Assembly: GCF_003545885.1 (NCBI RefSeq)
Contig: NZ_QHCT01000007.1
Span: 62,001-126,000 of the forward strand
Reading direction: 5' to 3'
Length of the DNA stretch: 64,000 nt
DNA from: Leptospira stimsonii
Lineage (GTDB): Bacteria; Spirochaetota; Leptospiria; Leptospirales; Leptospiraceae
Shown here piece by piece: positions 1 through 8,630 of this stretch (its first letter is position 1; every line of letters begins with the position of its first letter). The position numbers were made by a program, and so were the translations under genes. The notes beneath the pieces are model-generated. The model made no database searches. It was not told where the DNA came from and saw only the letters and a program-made list of their open reading frames with translations.

Positions 1-243
1 TCCTTGTAAGACATTTCGGATTCCGCTCGCCGTAGTCAATATGTCTTCTTTATTAGGAACTTCGCATACATTGAGATAATTTTTCCCAATCCAATCATAA
101 TCTTCGCTTAGGCCGTTCTTTCTGCCGAATTCAATCCACGCTTTGTTTACATATTTGATTTCACCTGTTTTATCTATAACAGCCAATTGACTGCATAAAG
201 AATCCAGAAGCGAATTTAGAAAATCTGTTGAAAGCGGTCCCAT
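1..243 (-). CDS. PAS-domain signalling protein, N-terminal part only
   Basis: The minus strand is open from an ATG at 243 to the window edge (81 residues), so only the N-terminus is present. Residues about 18-45 have the start of a PAS fold: QLAVIDKTGEIKYVN followed by KAWIEFGRKNG, the usual pattern of a core strand, a turn and an N-[KR]-A-W helix. Proteins starting this way are usually PAS histidine kinases or diguanylate cyclases; the output domain lies outside the window, so the class cannot be decided. No strong ribosome-binding site is visible before the ATG, but no other in-frame ATG lies between it and the upstream stop. Confidence 0.75.
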   Translation of the reverse strand, partial: MGPLSTDFLNSLLDSLCSQLAVIDKTGEIKYVNKAWIEFGRKNGLSEDYDWIGKNYLNVCEVPNKEDILTTASGIRNVLQG

Positions 244-838
244 ATAGTATTCGGAAGAGTAATCATACTCCGAATATCTAAGACGGACACTTTACTAGGA
301 ATACACTAAACTTAGTATTTTCTGATTTCAGCTTTCGAAGGTCTAAACTTGTATTAAAAATTAGAACTTCGAAAAGCCAAAAATACACATTCTTGTTATT
401 TATTTCGCAATATAAGGTGAATTCAATTAAAAAGGTGAAAAGTTATTTCTATGTGACTGTCTTTTTGCACCGGGTTTCGAAAATGATTCGATTGTGCCCT
501 TAAACTTCGGATAAAAGTGTCATTGAGAAAAACTACAGTGTGGAGGACAAAAGCGTAAGTTTTAAAGCTTTCCTGTCCTTTCTGTTTCCAAAAAAAAATG
601 AGTTTCGGGGCCATTTTCCACTGAAAATAACTAATATAAATTTTACGGGACTTTCGTCTTAGAAAAATAGCATTGGCTATCTTCCTTTGAACCCATTGAT
701 AAATCTTATTTCGAGATCAGCTTCTCACAGTTCAAAACCCCAAGAGAGTTCGTTCTATTTGATTCTTAGGTCGCGCGATAAGTTAAGAATTGGTTCCGTA
801 AGTTAAAATAATAAAAATATTGAATGAGACTTCAAATT

Positions 839-1117
839 TTATAGAAACCAACGCTTCTGAATTTTAAATTCATTCTTACGGAGCCCCCATAACCAAGCTC
901 CTAATATGATTATGATTCCCACTATGATTCCGATCGGATTTTTATATCAAGCGGAGATCCAAATGAGAATTTGACCTCTAAATCGGACGCCTTCAAGGGT
1001 ACGATCCATAAACTTTGCTATGTAACGTCCGAAAGGAAGAGGAATCATTTTTCCCGATTGGCGCAATGCATTCAGAATACTGTTATCGAGATCGGTACGG
1101 AAGAGGAACAAGCGCAC
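839..1117 (-). pseudogene. possible remnant of a membrane protein gene
   Basis: On the minus strand a frame from a GTG at 1117 encodes about 56 residues with a protein-like composition (segments such as SGKMIPLPFGRYIAKFMDR and GVRFRGQILIWISA) and stops at 947-949. The same reading frame then continues into a strongly hydrophobic run (IGIIVGIIIILGAWLWGLRK) ending at a stop at 839-841. A soluble part, an interrupting TGA and a terminal membrane segment with positively charged flank look like the 3' end of a broken gene. I do not recognise the family. The overlapping plus-strand frame at 971-1231 is less protein-like. Confidence 0.25.
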
Positions 1118-1786
1118 TCGTTAGCGATTGAAGTTCCCAGAAGGAATATGTGGAAAGAATACTTTCGATACTATCCACAGCCAACGTCGCTGGATGGCTT
1201 TGGTGAAGTACTAACTTTTCTTTGCGAGTGAAATGATTCCTTTTAATTGGACTCCGAAAATTTAGATAAAAAATAAAAGATCTAATTGAATAGAAAAAAT
1301 CGAACTATGTTTTTACCAAAATTAGATTCCCACTCTGTTTAGGGAGTAAATTCAAATATAACTAAGAGAATCGCAAGGGTTGCATTCTTCAATCGAGCCA
1401 GTTTATTCTATAAACTCTTTATTCTTTTCCATTCTCCATTTCTAAGTAAGGCTTTGTTCGTCATTCGTTGAATCGATCAGTCTCTACCATAAGCGGACTG
1501 TTTATCGGGAAAAGTTTATTTCGTTTTCGCCTTAAAAACGTTTCTGTTTTTGGCATAACTCTTTTTCAAACTCAATCGAAAATGTTTTGAGGTCCCATCA
1601 GGTCAGAGGTTGCTCTAAGCTTACTGAACGTAAATATTCTTATTGGATTCGTGGTCATCTACATCGGACTATTTTCTCTTGCGAACGTGTGAAGTCTCGA
1701 AATAAGAATTTCTTCTCTTGAACCATTTCTGAGCCTGCAAAAATGGAAAGTTATAAAGATTGAATTCACATAATACGCCTTAGGTG

Positions 1787-1809
1787 AAAAACCCCTCCAG
1801 AAAGAGGGG
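1787..1809 (-). terminator. Rho-independent terminator of the bicarbonate operon
   Basis: Read on the minus strand, a 6-bp G+C-rich stem (CCCCTC / GAGGGG) closes a 6-nt loop and is followed at once by TTTTT. It lies about 80 bases after the stop codon of the permease gene at 1886, in the correct orientation to end the carbonic anhydrase/permease transcript. Confidence 0.75.
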
Positions 1810-1885
1810 CGCAAAGTGGAAAAAAGAATCTCGTCCAGGTTTTTAATTCAGGAGGAGTTTCGTTTTCAAGTTCATTTCGCGATCT

Positions 1886-2866
1886 TTAGGATCCTAAGCT
1901 GAACAAGAATTTTGAAAGAGATAGATACAAGGGGAGTCCGACGACGATGTTGAACGGAAAGGTGATCGCAAGCGAAGAAGTAAAATAGTAAGTTGGATTT
2001 GCCTCCGGTAACGCGATTCGGATTGCCGCTGGCGCGGCGATATAGGAAGCGCTCGCACATAAGACTCCGAATATTGTCGAACCACCCAAGGAAAGTCCTG
2101 CGAGTTTTCCCAAATAGATTCCCAGAGAAGCATGAATTACCGGCATTAGAATCGCGAAGAATACTAAAAAAATACCAACTTGAGAAAGATCAGAGATTCT
2201 TTTTCCTGTGAGGATGCCGACTTCAAGTAAGAATAATGCAAGGACGCCTCTAAATGGAGTTTCGAAAAAAGGAGCAACTTGTTCGAAACCTTTTTTGCCT
2301 GAAAAAAATCCGATAAAGAGACCACCAAGCAGTAGAATGGTTCCTTTCCCTGCGAATAATTCGTGAAAGATCGTTGAGATATTGGCGGAGCTTTCGGAAG
2401 AGGAATTGCGTTTTGCGATATAAATCGCAACGAGGATCGCTGGAATTTCCATGATTGCGAGCAAAGAAGGCATAAATCCTTCGTAGCCGATGTTCATCAA
2501 GTCCAGGAACGCGGTGCTCTCGCTAAAGGTCACCGCTGATACGGAGCCATAGTGAGCGGCGATCGCCGCGGAATTGATCGTGTTGAATTTACCGATTTTG
2601 TTCAGAATGAAAAAGGCGAACAACGGAATCAGACAACACATGACGAGGGCAACGAAGGCGGGTTTATAAAATTCTAAGAATTGTGTGCTTGAAAGTTTCA
2701 CACCTCCTTTGATTCCTATCGCAAGAAGCAAATAAATCGTTAATCCGGCATATAAGCCATCTGGAAACTTTAGATCGCTTTTTAACAATGTCGAAACGAT
2801 TCCAAGAATAAAGGCCAAGACCATCGGCGTGAGAAGGCTTGTCGTTAAGGACTGAACTATTTCCAT
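1886..2866 (-). CDS. sodium-dependent bicarbonate permease family protein (SBT/DUF897)
   Basis: This 326-residue integral membrane protein has about ten hydrophobic segments and matches the SBT family (formerly DUF897), whose best-known member is cyanobacterial SbtA, a Na+/HCO3- symporter. Family-like features are the GGVKLSS segment near residue 54, the AAHYGSVSAVTF segment near 103 and the EIPAILVAIYIAKR segment near 140, the last preceding the cytoplasmic loop that separates the two halves. Substrate assignment is by family and by context. The ATG lies inside the end of the carbonic anhydrase gene (10-base overlap), which implies translational coupling, and a terminator follows. The pair would import bicarbonate and interconvert it with CO2. 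Confidence 0.85.
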   Translation of the reverse strand: MEIVQSLTTSLLTPMVLAFILGIVSTLLKSDLKFPDGLYAGLTIYLLLAIGIKGGVKLSSTQFLEFYKPAFVALVMCCLIPLFAFFILNKIGKFNTINSAAIAAHYGSVSAVTFSESTAFLDLMNIGYEGFMPSLLAIMEIPAILVAIYIAKRNSSSESSANISTIFHELFAGKGTILLLGGLFIGFFSGKKGFEQVAPFFETPFRGVLALFLLEVGILTGKRISDLSQVGIFLVFFAILMPVIHASLGIYLGKLAGLSLGGSTIFGVLCASASYIAAPAAIRIALPEANPTYYFTSSLAITFPFNIVVGLPLYLSLSKFLFSLGS

Positions 2867-3549
2867 GATTTACTACCCGCCGTATTCAGAGTTTCCAGAT
2901 AATTTGCTGGTAGTATTTCTACTTTACCGGTTTCGATATCGTAAATCGCTCCGACTATATCGATCTCCTTCTTTTTGAGTTTCTTCGTGATCACAGGTTC
3001 AAGTTCTCTTAGTTGTTTTACTTGTTTGGCGACATTGATCCTGACAGCATTATCAACCAAATCTCCCTGCATATTCTTAGCCAATTCCGCTGCCGGTTTA
3101 ATTGCATTGATGAGAGTAACGATATGGCCAGGAACATCCGGTACGTTACAAGCCGCCGCAACCGCTCCGCATTTTGTATGGCCTAACACTAAGATCAGTT
3201 TACTACCGAGTACTTCGACCGCAAATTCAATACTCCCCCAGGATGCATACGTAGAAACTTGACCGGCTGTTCTTAGTATAAATAAATCCCCGATGCCTTG
3301 ATCGAAAATGATCTCATGCGGGACCCTGGAGTCGGAGCATCCCACGATCACGGCGAACGGTTTTTGGCCGGCGACCAACTCCTTTACACGATCCGGTGTT
3401 TGGTTCGGTTTAAGGGACTTCCCGGTAACAAACCGTTTGTTACCTTCCATCAATCTTCTAAGCGATTCACTCGGATCGACTTCCGCGTTTAAACCCATAT
3501 TTAGGAAAAAAACGAGGATCACAATTTTCGTTCCTTTTATAAATCTCAT
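2857..3549 (-). CDS. beta-carbonic anhydrase, exported
   Basis: Catalyses CO2 + H2O to HCO3- + H+. Zinc-site motifs of beta-class enzymes are plain: CSDSRVP (Cys, with the Asp-Arg dyad) and, about 55 residues later, GHTKCGA (His-x-x-Cys). I chose the ATG at 3549 over an upstream in-frame start because GGAG sits about 7 bases before it and because the protein then begins with a signal peptide (basic MRFIKGTK, a hydrophobic core, then LNAEV). About 230 residues is normal for the family. The enzyme is therefore probably periplasmic, which is less common than the cytoplasmic form. Its last codons overlap the start of the permease gene. A dyad shared with the crotonyl-CoA reductase promoter lies 57-82 bases upstream. 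Confidence 0.93.
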   Translation of the reverse strand: MRFIKGTKIVILVFFLNMGLNAEVDPSESLRRLMEGNKRFVTGKSLKPNQTPDRVKELVAGQKPFAVIVGCSDSRVPHEIIFDQGIGDLFILRTAGQVSTYASWGSIEFAVEVLGSKLILVLGHTKCGAVAAACNVPDVPGHIVTLINAIKPAAELAKNMQGDLVDNAVRINVAKQVKQLRELEPVITKKLKKKEIDIVGAIYDIETGKVEILPANYLETLNTAGSKSWK

Positions 3550-3591
3550 GGTATTCTCCAAATTGTATTTATTTCTATATTTAAGAAAGAC

Positions 3592-3631
3592 AATACAAGC
3601 AAAAAAATACATGTAAAATAATTCAAGTATT
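3592..3631 (-). promoter_or_regulatory. candidate operator upstream of the carbonic anhydrase operon
   Basis: A dyad AATACATG-N10-CAAGTATT occupies 3606-3631, and a further half site AATACAAG lies at 3592-3599. The same half site, orientation and 10-base spacing occur at 4210-4235 before the crotonyl-CoA reductase gene. The region between the dyad and the ATG at 3549 is AT-rich and presumably contains the core promoter. The repeats are seen directly; the operator role is inferred. The winged-helix protein encoded between the two sites is the obvious candidate ligand. Confidence 0.55.
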
Positions 3632-3746
3632 AAATTTCAATAAAAACGGAGAATTTTTTGGTAGGTAAGAATGGTTGGATCCTGCATCGATTCGAAACGA
3701 AGCGAGAAAAAATGAATGAAGCGATTTGAAAGGCGGAGTGGGGAGG

Positions 3747-4061
3747 CTAAGTTAGAATTCTGAGGAGGTCGCTGACCGTTTTATGGGATTTCAACTTGTG
3801 TCTTAAGGAAGCTTTTTTATTTATCTTATAGCTGTTTCTCCTTCCTTCCTTGGTTCTGACCAAAATATCTGCTTCTTCGAGATCTTCGATGATTCCGATC
3901 ACCGCTCGTTCCGTGATTCCTACCTTTGTCGCTAATTCTCTGAGAAGAACATTCGGGTCGGAATTTATACAAAGAAGAACGTGTGCGTGATGGCTTAAAA
4001 AAGTCCATTGATGTTTTTCCCGTTCCGTGGAATCGCTTTTAGGGTTGTTGATTTTGGCCAT
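3747..4061 (-). CDS. small winged helix-turn-helix regulator (MarR-like)
   Basis: A 104-residue protein that is essentially one winged-helix DNA-binding domain. Residues about 20-45 (HHAHVLLCINSDPNVLLRELATKVG) and 48-66 (ITERAVIGIIEDLEEADIL) give helices 1-3 with the recognition helix, and VRTKEGRRNSYKIN is the wing. No ligand or dimerisation domain is obvious beyond a short C-terminal helix. It lies between the carbonic anhydrase operon (same strand, 197 bases downstream) and the divergent crotonyl-CoA reductase gene, both of which carry the same dyad, so a role as their regulator is a reasonable inference. The start is the first ATG; no clear ribosome-binding site is visible. Confidence 0.8.
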   Translation of the reverse strand: MAKINNPKSDSTEREKHQWTFLSHHAHVLLCINSDPNVLLRELATKVGITERAVIGIIEDLEEADILVRTKEGRRNSYKINKKASLRHKLKSHKTVSDLLRILT

Positions 4062-4204
4062 ATAAAATATCGAACATCCTTCAGTTCAATGACTTCATTC
4101 TAATAAAGAGAGCTATTCTTCGTCCATTTCCGCCTGAAAAGAATCTTTTTACAATAAAAAGTTTAGAAATCTTACGGGAATCTTTCCATTTTTGGATTCT
4201 CTGT

Positions 4205-4240
4205 AAAATAATACATGAATAAATATTCTTGTATTATTTT
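4205..4240 (+). promoter_or_regulatory. candidate operator upstream of crotonyl-CoA reductase
   Basis: A perfect 11-bp inverted repeat (AAAATAATACA at 4205-4215, TGTATTATTTT at 4230-4240) contains the dyad AATACATG-N10-CTTGTATT at 4210-4235. Spacing and half site match the dyad at 3606-3631. It lies between the divergent winged-helix regulator (start 4061) and the reductase (start 4286), where a bound protein could influence both. Confidence 0.6.
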
Positions 4241-4285
4241 GCACACTATTTGAGTGTGGCAAAAAAATCGAGCATCGGTATTATC

Positions 4286-5533
4286 ATGCAACCAATTGAA
4301 ATCGTCCCGATCGGAACGCTGCCCCCATTAGGAGTCGTGCCGAGAAAAATGTACGCACAGGTAATTCGTCCCGAACGATATGGAGATCCGATTCGAGCGT
4401 TCCAGCAAGAAGAAGTGCCCGTTCCGGAAATAGGACCGGATGAGGTCTTGGTTGCCGTTATGGCCGCCGGCGTGAATTATAACAATGTTTGGGCGGCGCT
4501 CGGTAATCCGGTCGACGTAATTGCCGCGCGAAATCGAAAAGGCGAACCCGAAAGATTCAGCATTGGAGGTTCGGATGCGTCCGGAATCGTTTACAAAGTT
4601 GGTTCCGAAGTGAGAAACGTAAAAGTCGGAGATGAAGTTGTGCTTCACTGCGGGCGTTGGGAAAAAAATGATCCCTGGGTTCTTTCCGGAAAGGATCCGA
4701 TGTTCGCACCCTCTCAAATCATTTGGGGATACGAGACGAATTGGGGTTCCTTCGCACAATTTTGTAAAGTCCAAGAGCACCAATGTCTTCCTCGTCCGGT
4801 TCATCTCAGTTGGGAAGAATCCGCGGCGTATATGTTGGTCGCTGGAACGGCCTACAGGATGCTTCATCATTGGAAACCGAATGATGTGAAAAAAGATGAC
4901 GTGGTTCTCATTTGGGGAGGAGCAGGAGGTTTAGGCGCAATGGCGATTCAGATCGTTCATGCCGCCGGTGGGATCCCGATTGCGGTCGTTAGTTCCGAAG
5001 ATAAAATTGAGTTTTGTAAAAACTTAGGAGCCGCGGGTGTGATCAATCGAAGCGACTTCAATCATTGGGGGCCGATCAATTCCGACATCAATGATCCGAA
5101 AAAATTCTCCGAATGGACGGATCGCGCGAAAGATTTCGGAAAAGCGATTTGGAAGATCGCCGGTAATGGGAACAATCCTAAAATCGTCTTCGAACATCCC
5201 GGCGAAGCAACGCTTCCTACTTCCGCATTCGTATGTGCGACCGGTGGAATGATCGTGATCTGTGCGGGTACGACAGGATACAATGCCACATTAGATCTTC
5301 GTTATCTTTGGATGAGGCAAAAAAGATTTCAAGGTTCTCATTTTGCAAACGATGAAGATTGTAAAGCTGTCAACGACCTCGTTCGCGAAAGAAAGATCGA
5401 TCCAGTCTTATCCAAGACGTTTCATTTTGATCAGACCGGTCTGGCACACCAGTTGATGAAAGAGAATCGACATCCGCCCGGAAACATGTCCATTTTAGTT
5501 GGAGCGTCCGAAATGGGAATGGGAAGACGTTAG
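4286..5533 (+). CDS. ccr: crotonyl-CoA carboxylase/reductase
   Basis: An MDR-superfamily enzyme that reductively carboxylates crotonyl-CoA with NADPH and CO2 to ethylmalonyl-CoA. Length (415 residues) and sequence fit the CCR class rather than ordinary quinone reductases: [14 protein letters not shown] at the N-terminus, [13 protein letters not shown] (the Asn of the CO2 pocket), [14 protein letters not shown] (Tyr-Glu of the same pocket), the nucleotide motif [11 protein letters not shown], and [14 protein letters not shown] (pocket His). An in-frame TTG at 4229 would start inside the promoter dyad, so I take the ATG at 4286, which matches the usual CCR N-terminus; its ribosome-binding site is weak. 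The neighbouring bicarbonate genes could supply its CO2. Confidence 0.93.
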   Translation: MQPIEIVPIGTLPPLGVVPRKMYAQVIRPERYGDPIRAFQQEEVPVPEIGPDEVLVAVMAAGVNYNNVWAALGNPVDVIAARNRKGEPERFSIGGSDASGIVYKVGSEVRNVKVGDEVVLHCGRWEKNDPWVLSGKDPMFAPSQIIWGYETNWGSFAQFCKVQEHQCLPRPVHLSWEESAAYMLVAGTAYRMLHHWKPNDVKKDDVVLIWGGAGGLGAMAIQIVHAAGGIPIAVVSSEDKIEFCKNLGAAGVINRSDFNHWGPINSDINDPKKFSEWTDRAKDFGKAIWKIAGNGNNPKIVFEHPGEATLPTSAFVCATGGMIVICAGTTGYNATLDLRYLWMRQKRFQGSHFANDEDCKAVNDLVRERKIDPVLSKTFHFDQTGLAHQLMKENRHPPGNMSILVGASEMGMGRR

Positions 5534-5912
5534 TTTTATTTGAAACGTTTCGACTAACTTGAGATCGTCATTGGAACGAGATTCCGAGAAAAATAAAGAA
5601 ACCGATTCGTGTTCTTCGATCGATACTATTTGTCCATCTGGAAAAGATTCAATCGAATCCAAAGGCGAAAGTATGGTTCCCGAGGTCGTCGCCAATTTTT
5701 TACTGGGCGGGAATTTTCCTGCGTTTGGTTTACTTAGAACGATGATACGGTTCCCAATTTTCTATCCCTTCGTTCTTTGCGCAGTTCCATTGAGCGATAC
5801 TCTTTTATGAACCCCAATATGATTCGGAAAGGTACGGTCACTCATTCTTCTATTGATAGAGTTTCTAAGATAGGATCTTTCGTTATTTGAAGAATCCTAT
5901 CCTGATGACTTT
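5534..5912. other. intergenic region between convergent genes
   Basis: No supported gene. Short open frames exist on both strands (5495-5695 minus, 5559-5810 plus), but neither has a ribosome-binding site or a recognisable fold. An inverted repeat, GATAGGAT at 5869-5876 and ATCCTATC about 17 bases later, lies just after the stop of the minus-strand lipoprotein gene. It could fold as a hairpin in that transcript, but no clear T-tract follows. Confidence 0.45.
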
Positions 5913-7574
5913 TTAAGGAGCCGTTGTGAATCCCGTGATTTGAGTGTAATCTGCGCCGATAGGTATATCGGAAGCGTTTCTCACCGAGCTTTTGATTCTC
6001 ACTTTGTAAGTTGTATTTGGTAAAAGCGCGCCACCGCCTGAATTTACTCGAATCCTGTTGTTTCCCGTGTAAATTGTAAGCGCATTCAAGCGAACGCAAT
6101 TTACAAAGTTATCCGAAGACAACTGAATGTTCCCGGTACAGCTACCATTGGAAATGTTTCTGGTGAAATCATTCGGATTCATTTCTTCGGAGAAAGTGAT
6201 TTCGACGTTGTATCCGGCTGAAGGTTGATTGACGCTCCCGTCGGTCGGCGTGATCGAAAGAATTGTAGGAGGAGTGTTGTCGAGGTCGTCTCCGGTCGTG
6301 AATCCTACAGCCTGCGTTCCGCCGGCGAAAGGATTTCCCGATAAATCCTGAATCCCGTTCGTAAGTCTGATCTTATACGTGGTCTGCGGCGCGAGTGGGT
6401 CTATTAGAAAAAAGGAATGTGATAGTCCAAGCCTATTTTCGTCGTGACGCACGTTCGAGTTCAGCCTCACACAGGTATTAAAGTTATCTGCGGAAATTTG
6501 GATAGTTCCGGAGCAGGAATTGTTTACTGGATTTAAAACGAACGATGTTGGATTCATCTTTTCAGTAAAATCAAGTTGGAAGACGCGATTTCTAGCGACC
6601 GAAATCTGGTTATTATTTGGAAGAAGTTGCGCTAATTGTGGTGCGGTAGAGTCGTTGGTTTGAGTTATAAACGTGAGAAACTGCTCATCCAACGAATTTC
6701 CGGATACGTCTTTGGCTCCAGCTGTAATCTTAATCTGATATTCATTGAAGTTAACCAGGGGGAGCGCCGGTTTAATAGAAAAGGATCGCATTTGATTGAA
6801 GAATAGCGGTTGTTGGGCTAATCTTATACAGTTAATGAAATTGTTATTCGAAATTTGAATGCTTCCTGAACAGGTCGTGTTGGAGCTGTTGACGTTAAGC
6901 GACGAGGCATCCATGGCTTCCGTGAAGGTCACGGAGATCGAAGTATTCGTTCCAACCAACAAGTCCCCATCGTACGGAAGGGAATGTAGGATCCCCGGCG
7001 CGGCGACATCGGTGCTTGCTGAGGTGCTGAAGTTCGTAGTTACTGTAGCCGTAAGTCTTCTTCCGCTTTCGTCTATGATCGAATCGAGTACGCGGATCTT
7101 ATATTGGCTGGAGATTGCTAAATGGTCTGCCGGATCCAAACGGAAGGTATTACTATTGGCTCCAAAGGGAGACGTCGGAGCCGAGTTCATACGAACACAA
7201 GTTACGAAATTGTCCGCGGAAAGGCCAACCGAACCCGAACAGCTATTGTCTGCGGTATTTGTTGTGACGGAGTCCTTCATTACTACTTTAGAGAACACAA
7301 TCGTCAAATTGGCGTTAACCGGAATATTGGCCGCGTTATGAAGCGGTGTCGTTTGCGAAAGCCCAGGGAGCAGAGGAGAAGAGGGTGGAAAAATTCCGGT
7401 TTCGCCAGGAGGGGGTTGAGAACCTTGAGTTTCCGAGGCGTTCGAGCTGACCAAAGCAATCAACGGGGATTCTTTACCGGCATCTTTTTTATCTTCACAG
7501 GAGAAAAGAGAAAGTGCCAGAATGCCAATCCCCAGTATTCTTCTTGATTTGCAAATAAAGCTAAATTTTTCCAT
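5913..7574 (-). CDS. lipoprotein with four Ig-like (Big_5) repeats
   Basis: A 553-residue surface or periplasmic lipoprotein. The chosen ATG (7574) gives a short basic stretch, a hydrophobic core and a spirochetal lipobox, LSLFSC, at about residue 24; an upstream in-frame start would bury this signal. After a Pro/Ser-rich linker come four tandem units of about 110 residues, each with the Big_5 pattern: a segment like ITPTDGSVNQP, a strand like VEITFSEEMNP, then CSG-x-IQLSSDNF-x-x-CVRL. Every unit has two cysteines at the same positions, suggesting one intradomain disulfide each. Such repeats usually act in adhesion or as spacer domains; no ligand can be inferred. Confidence 0.85.
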   Translation of the reverse strand: MEKFSFICKSRRILGIGILALSLFSCEDKKDAGKESPLIALVSSNASETQGSQPPPGETGIFPPSSPLLPGLSQTTPLHNAANIPVNANLTIVFSKVVMKDSVTTNTADNSCSGSVGLSADNFVTCVRMNSAPTSPFGANSNTFRLDPADHLAISSQYKIRVLDSIIDESGRRLTATVTTNFSTSASTDVAAPGILHSLPYDGDLLVGTNTSISVTFTEAMDASSLNVNSSNTTCSGSIQISNNNFINCIRLAQQPLFFNQMRSFSIKPALPLVNFNEYQIKITAGAKDVSGNSLDEQFLTFITQTNDSTAPQLAQLLPNNNQISVARNRVFQLDFTEKMNPTSFVLNPVNNSCSGTIQISADNFNTCVRLNSNVRHDENRLGLSHSFFLIDPLAPQTTYKIRLTNGIQDLSGNPFAGGTQAVGFTTGDDLDNTPPTILSITPTDGSVNQPSAGYNVEITFSEEMNPNDFTRNISNGSCTGNIQLSSDNFVNCVRLNALTIYTGNNRIRVNSGGGALLPNTTYKVRIKSSVRNASDIPIGADYTQITGFTTAP

Positions 7575-7862
7575 GACGGATTTCCATTTCCTACGGATCG
7601 AAAACGAAGTAGGCTTTTTATTTATGAGTGAAAACTCATAAATAAAAACCACTGAGCAACTTATATTTTCGATAAGGAGCAATTTTCCACTCCGAAAATC
7701 CTGTCGTTTGTTCCCCGGGTTATGGCTTTCGGAACTCTTAAGGCGACCGAAAAACAGGACATGTGGCTCGAATTTTCCGATAGAAAAGAGCTATGTATTT
7801 CGTTTCTTAGGAGCAGTAAAATAAGTGTACGTTCGAATCATTTCTGGCTCACTGTAATCTAT

Positions 7863-8090
7863 TCAAAGATCATAAAGACGCGAATGTTCGAGGACCTTCC
7901 GAATCGAAGGTCGGTCCCTGCGCTGAGGGCATCCCTGTTTTCCAACAAAGGGTTTGTCGTCCCCCTCTCGATTTTTTGTTGGATGATTCGATATAAGAAT
8001 AAGGATTAGTCCGATCCGTTTGTTTCCAAATTCGAGTGTGACGCTTTTTCCGAAACCGTTGCTTCCAACTGTATTGATTGCAACTTTCAT
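7863..8090 (-). pseudogene. remnant of a short-chain dehydrogenase/reductase gene
   Basis: The frame starts at an ATG (8090) behind a perfect GGAGG five bases away, the strongest ribosome-binding site in this gap. The first 25 residues resemble an SDR N-terminus: MKVAINTVGSNGFGKSVTLE compares with the family's K-V-x-L-I-T-G-S-x-S-G-[IF]-G-K pattern, but the TGxxxGxG motif is damaged (TVGSNGFG). After about residue 30 similarity is lost and the frame ends without the catalytic YxxxK region. I read it as the surviving 5' end of a broken oxidoreductase gene. It is divergent from the AraC remnant, a common SDR/AraC arrangement. Confidence 0.45.
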
Positions 8091-8239
8091 CGACCCTCCG
8101 ATATTCAGTATTTTGTATATTAAATAAATCTGATAACGAATAAGGTCTGATTGTATCCTTCGGGTAGTGATCCATGCATGGAAGAAATCCGCTAATTTTT
8201 CCTCCTTGGGAACATTCTTGGATATATGGAATGTATCAA

Positions 8240-8630
8240 CATATTCTCTTTGTTAAGCGAATATTATGAAAGACTCATTGAAGGAGGCTGTGTTCGTCTT
8301 ACGGTCCTTGCAACGACTCAGCCAAATTTCGGATTCAAAGGGTTTTGATCATTTCTGGTGAAGTTCCGAAAACCCAACTCACCACTGTCTACGAGCCAAG
8401 GTTCGGAGTTGACGTGCAAGGTAGAAAAACGTTTTCGATCGAGAACCAGATTCTTCAATTAAAGGCTCCCGCTATTTTGTATTCACTGCTGAAATTCATG
8501 CGACCGAATGAGTTTATCGAGGGCCGAACGGAGGTCCTGATCTTTCAGTCTGTCTTCGTTTAAATCGAAATGTGCTTCTCGACCGATTCAAGGACACTCT
8601 GAAAAAAATGAAGGATGCTGATGGACTATG
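8240..8630 (+). pseudogene. remnant of an AraC-family regulator (N-terminal domain)
   Basis: In the frame around 8345-8563 the stretch EVPKTQLTTVYEPRFGVDVQ followed by GRKTFSIENQILQLKAP fits the AraC N-terminal domain, whose hallmark is P-x-x-VYEP-x-x-x-x-x-x-QG-x-K followed by G-x-x-x-x-Y/L-x-x-x. Upstream similarity moves into another frame and stops interrupt it. A downstream fragment (LLDRFKDTLKKMKDADGL) lies in yet another frame, and no helix-turn-helix domain follows. The gene is therefore dead. Together with the divergent SDR remnant it marks a lost regulator/enzyme pair. Confidence 0.5.

Larger units (their letters stand above)
244..1885. other. gene-poor intergenic stretch, about 1.6 kb
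   Basis: I find no convincing intact gene here. Both strands carry many stops, the sequence is AT-richer than the flanks, and the few open frames (longest 86 codons) lack ribosome-binding sites and recognisable domains. Two protein-like fragments remain: a minus-strand pair around 839-1117 (separate entry) and a hydrophobic plus-strand stretch near 1610-1693 (NILIGFVVIYIGLFSLANV then a stop) that has no start codon. Together these suggest decayed genes rather than functional sequence. Confidence 0.5.

Noticed and set aside
423..614. 63-codon minus-strand frame
   Set aside because: No ribosome-binding site, low-complexity start and no recognisable domain in an AT-rich gap.
971..1231. 86-codon plus-strand frame starting with TTG
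   Set aside because: No ribosome-binding site; the opposite strand of the same region gives more protein-like sequence.
5495..5810. Overlapping short frames on both strands after ccr
   Set aside because: Neither has a start signal or a known fold; they partly overlap the ccr gene end.
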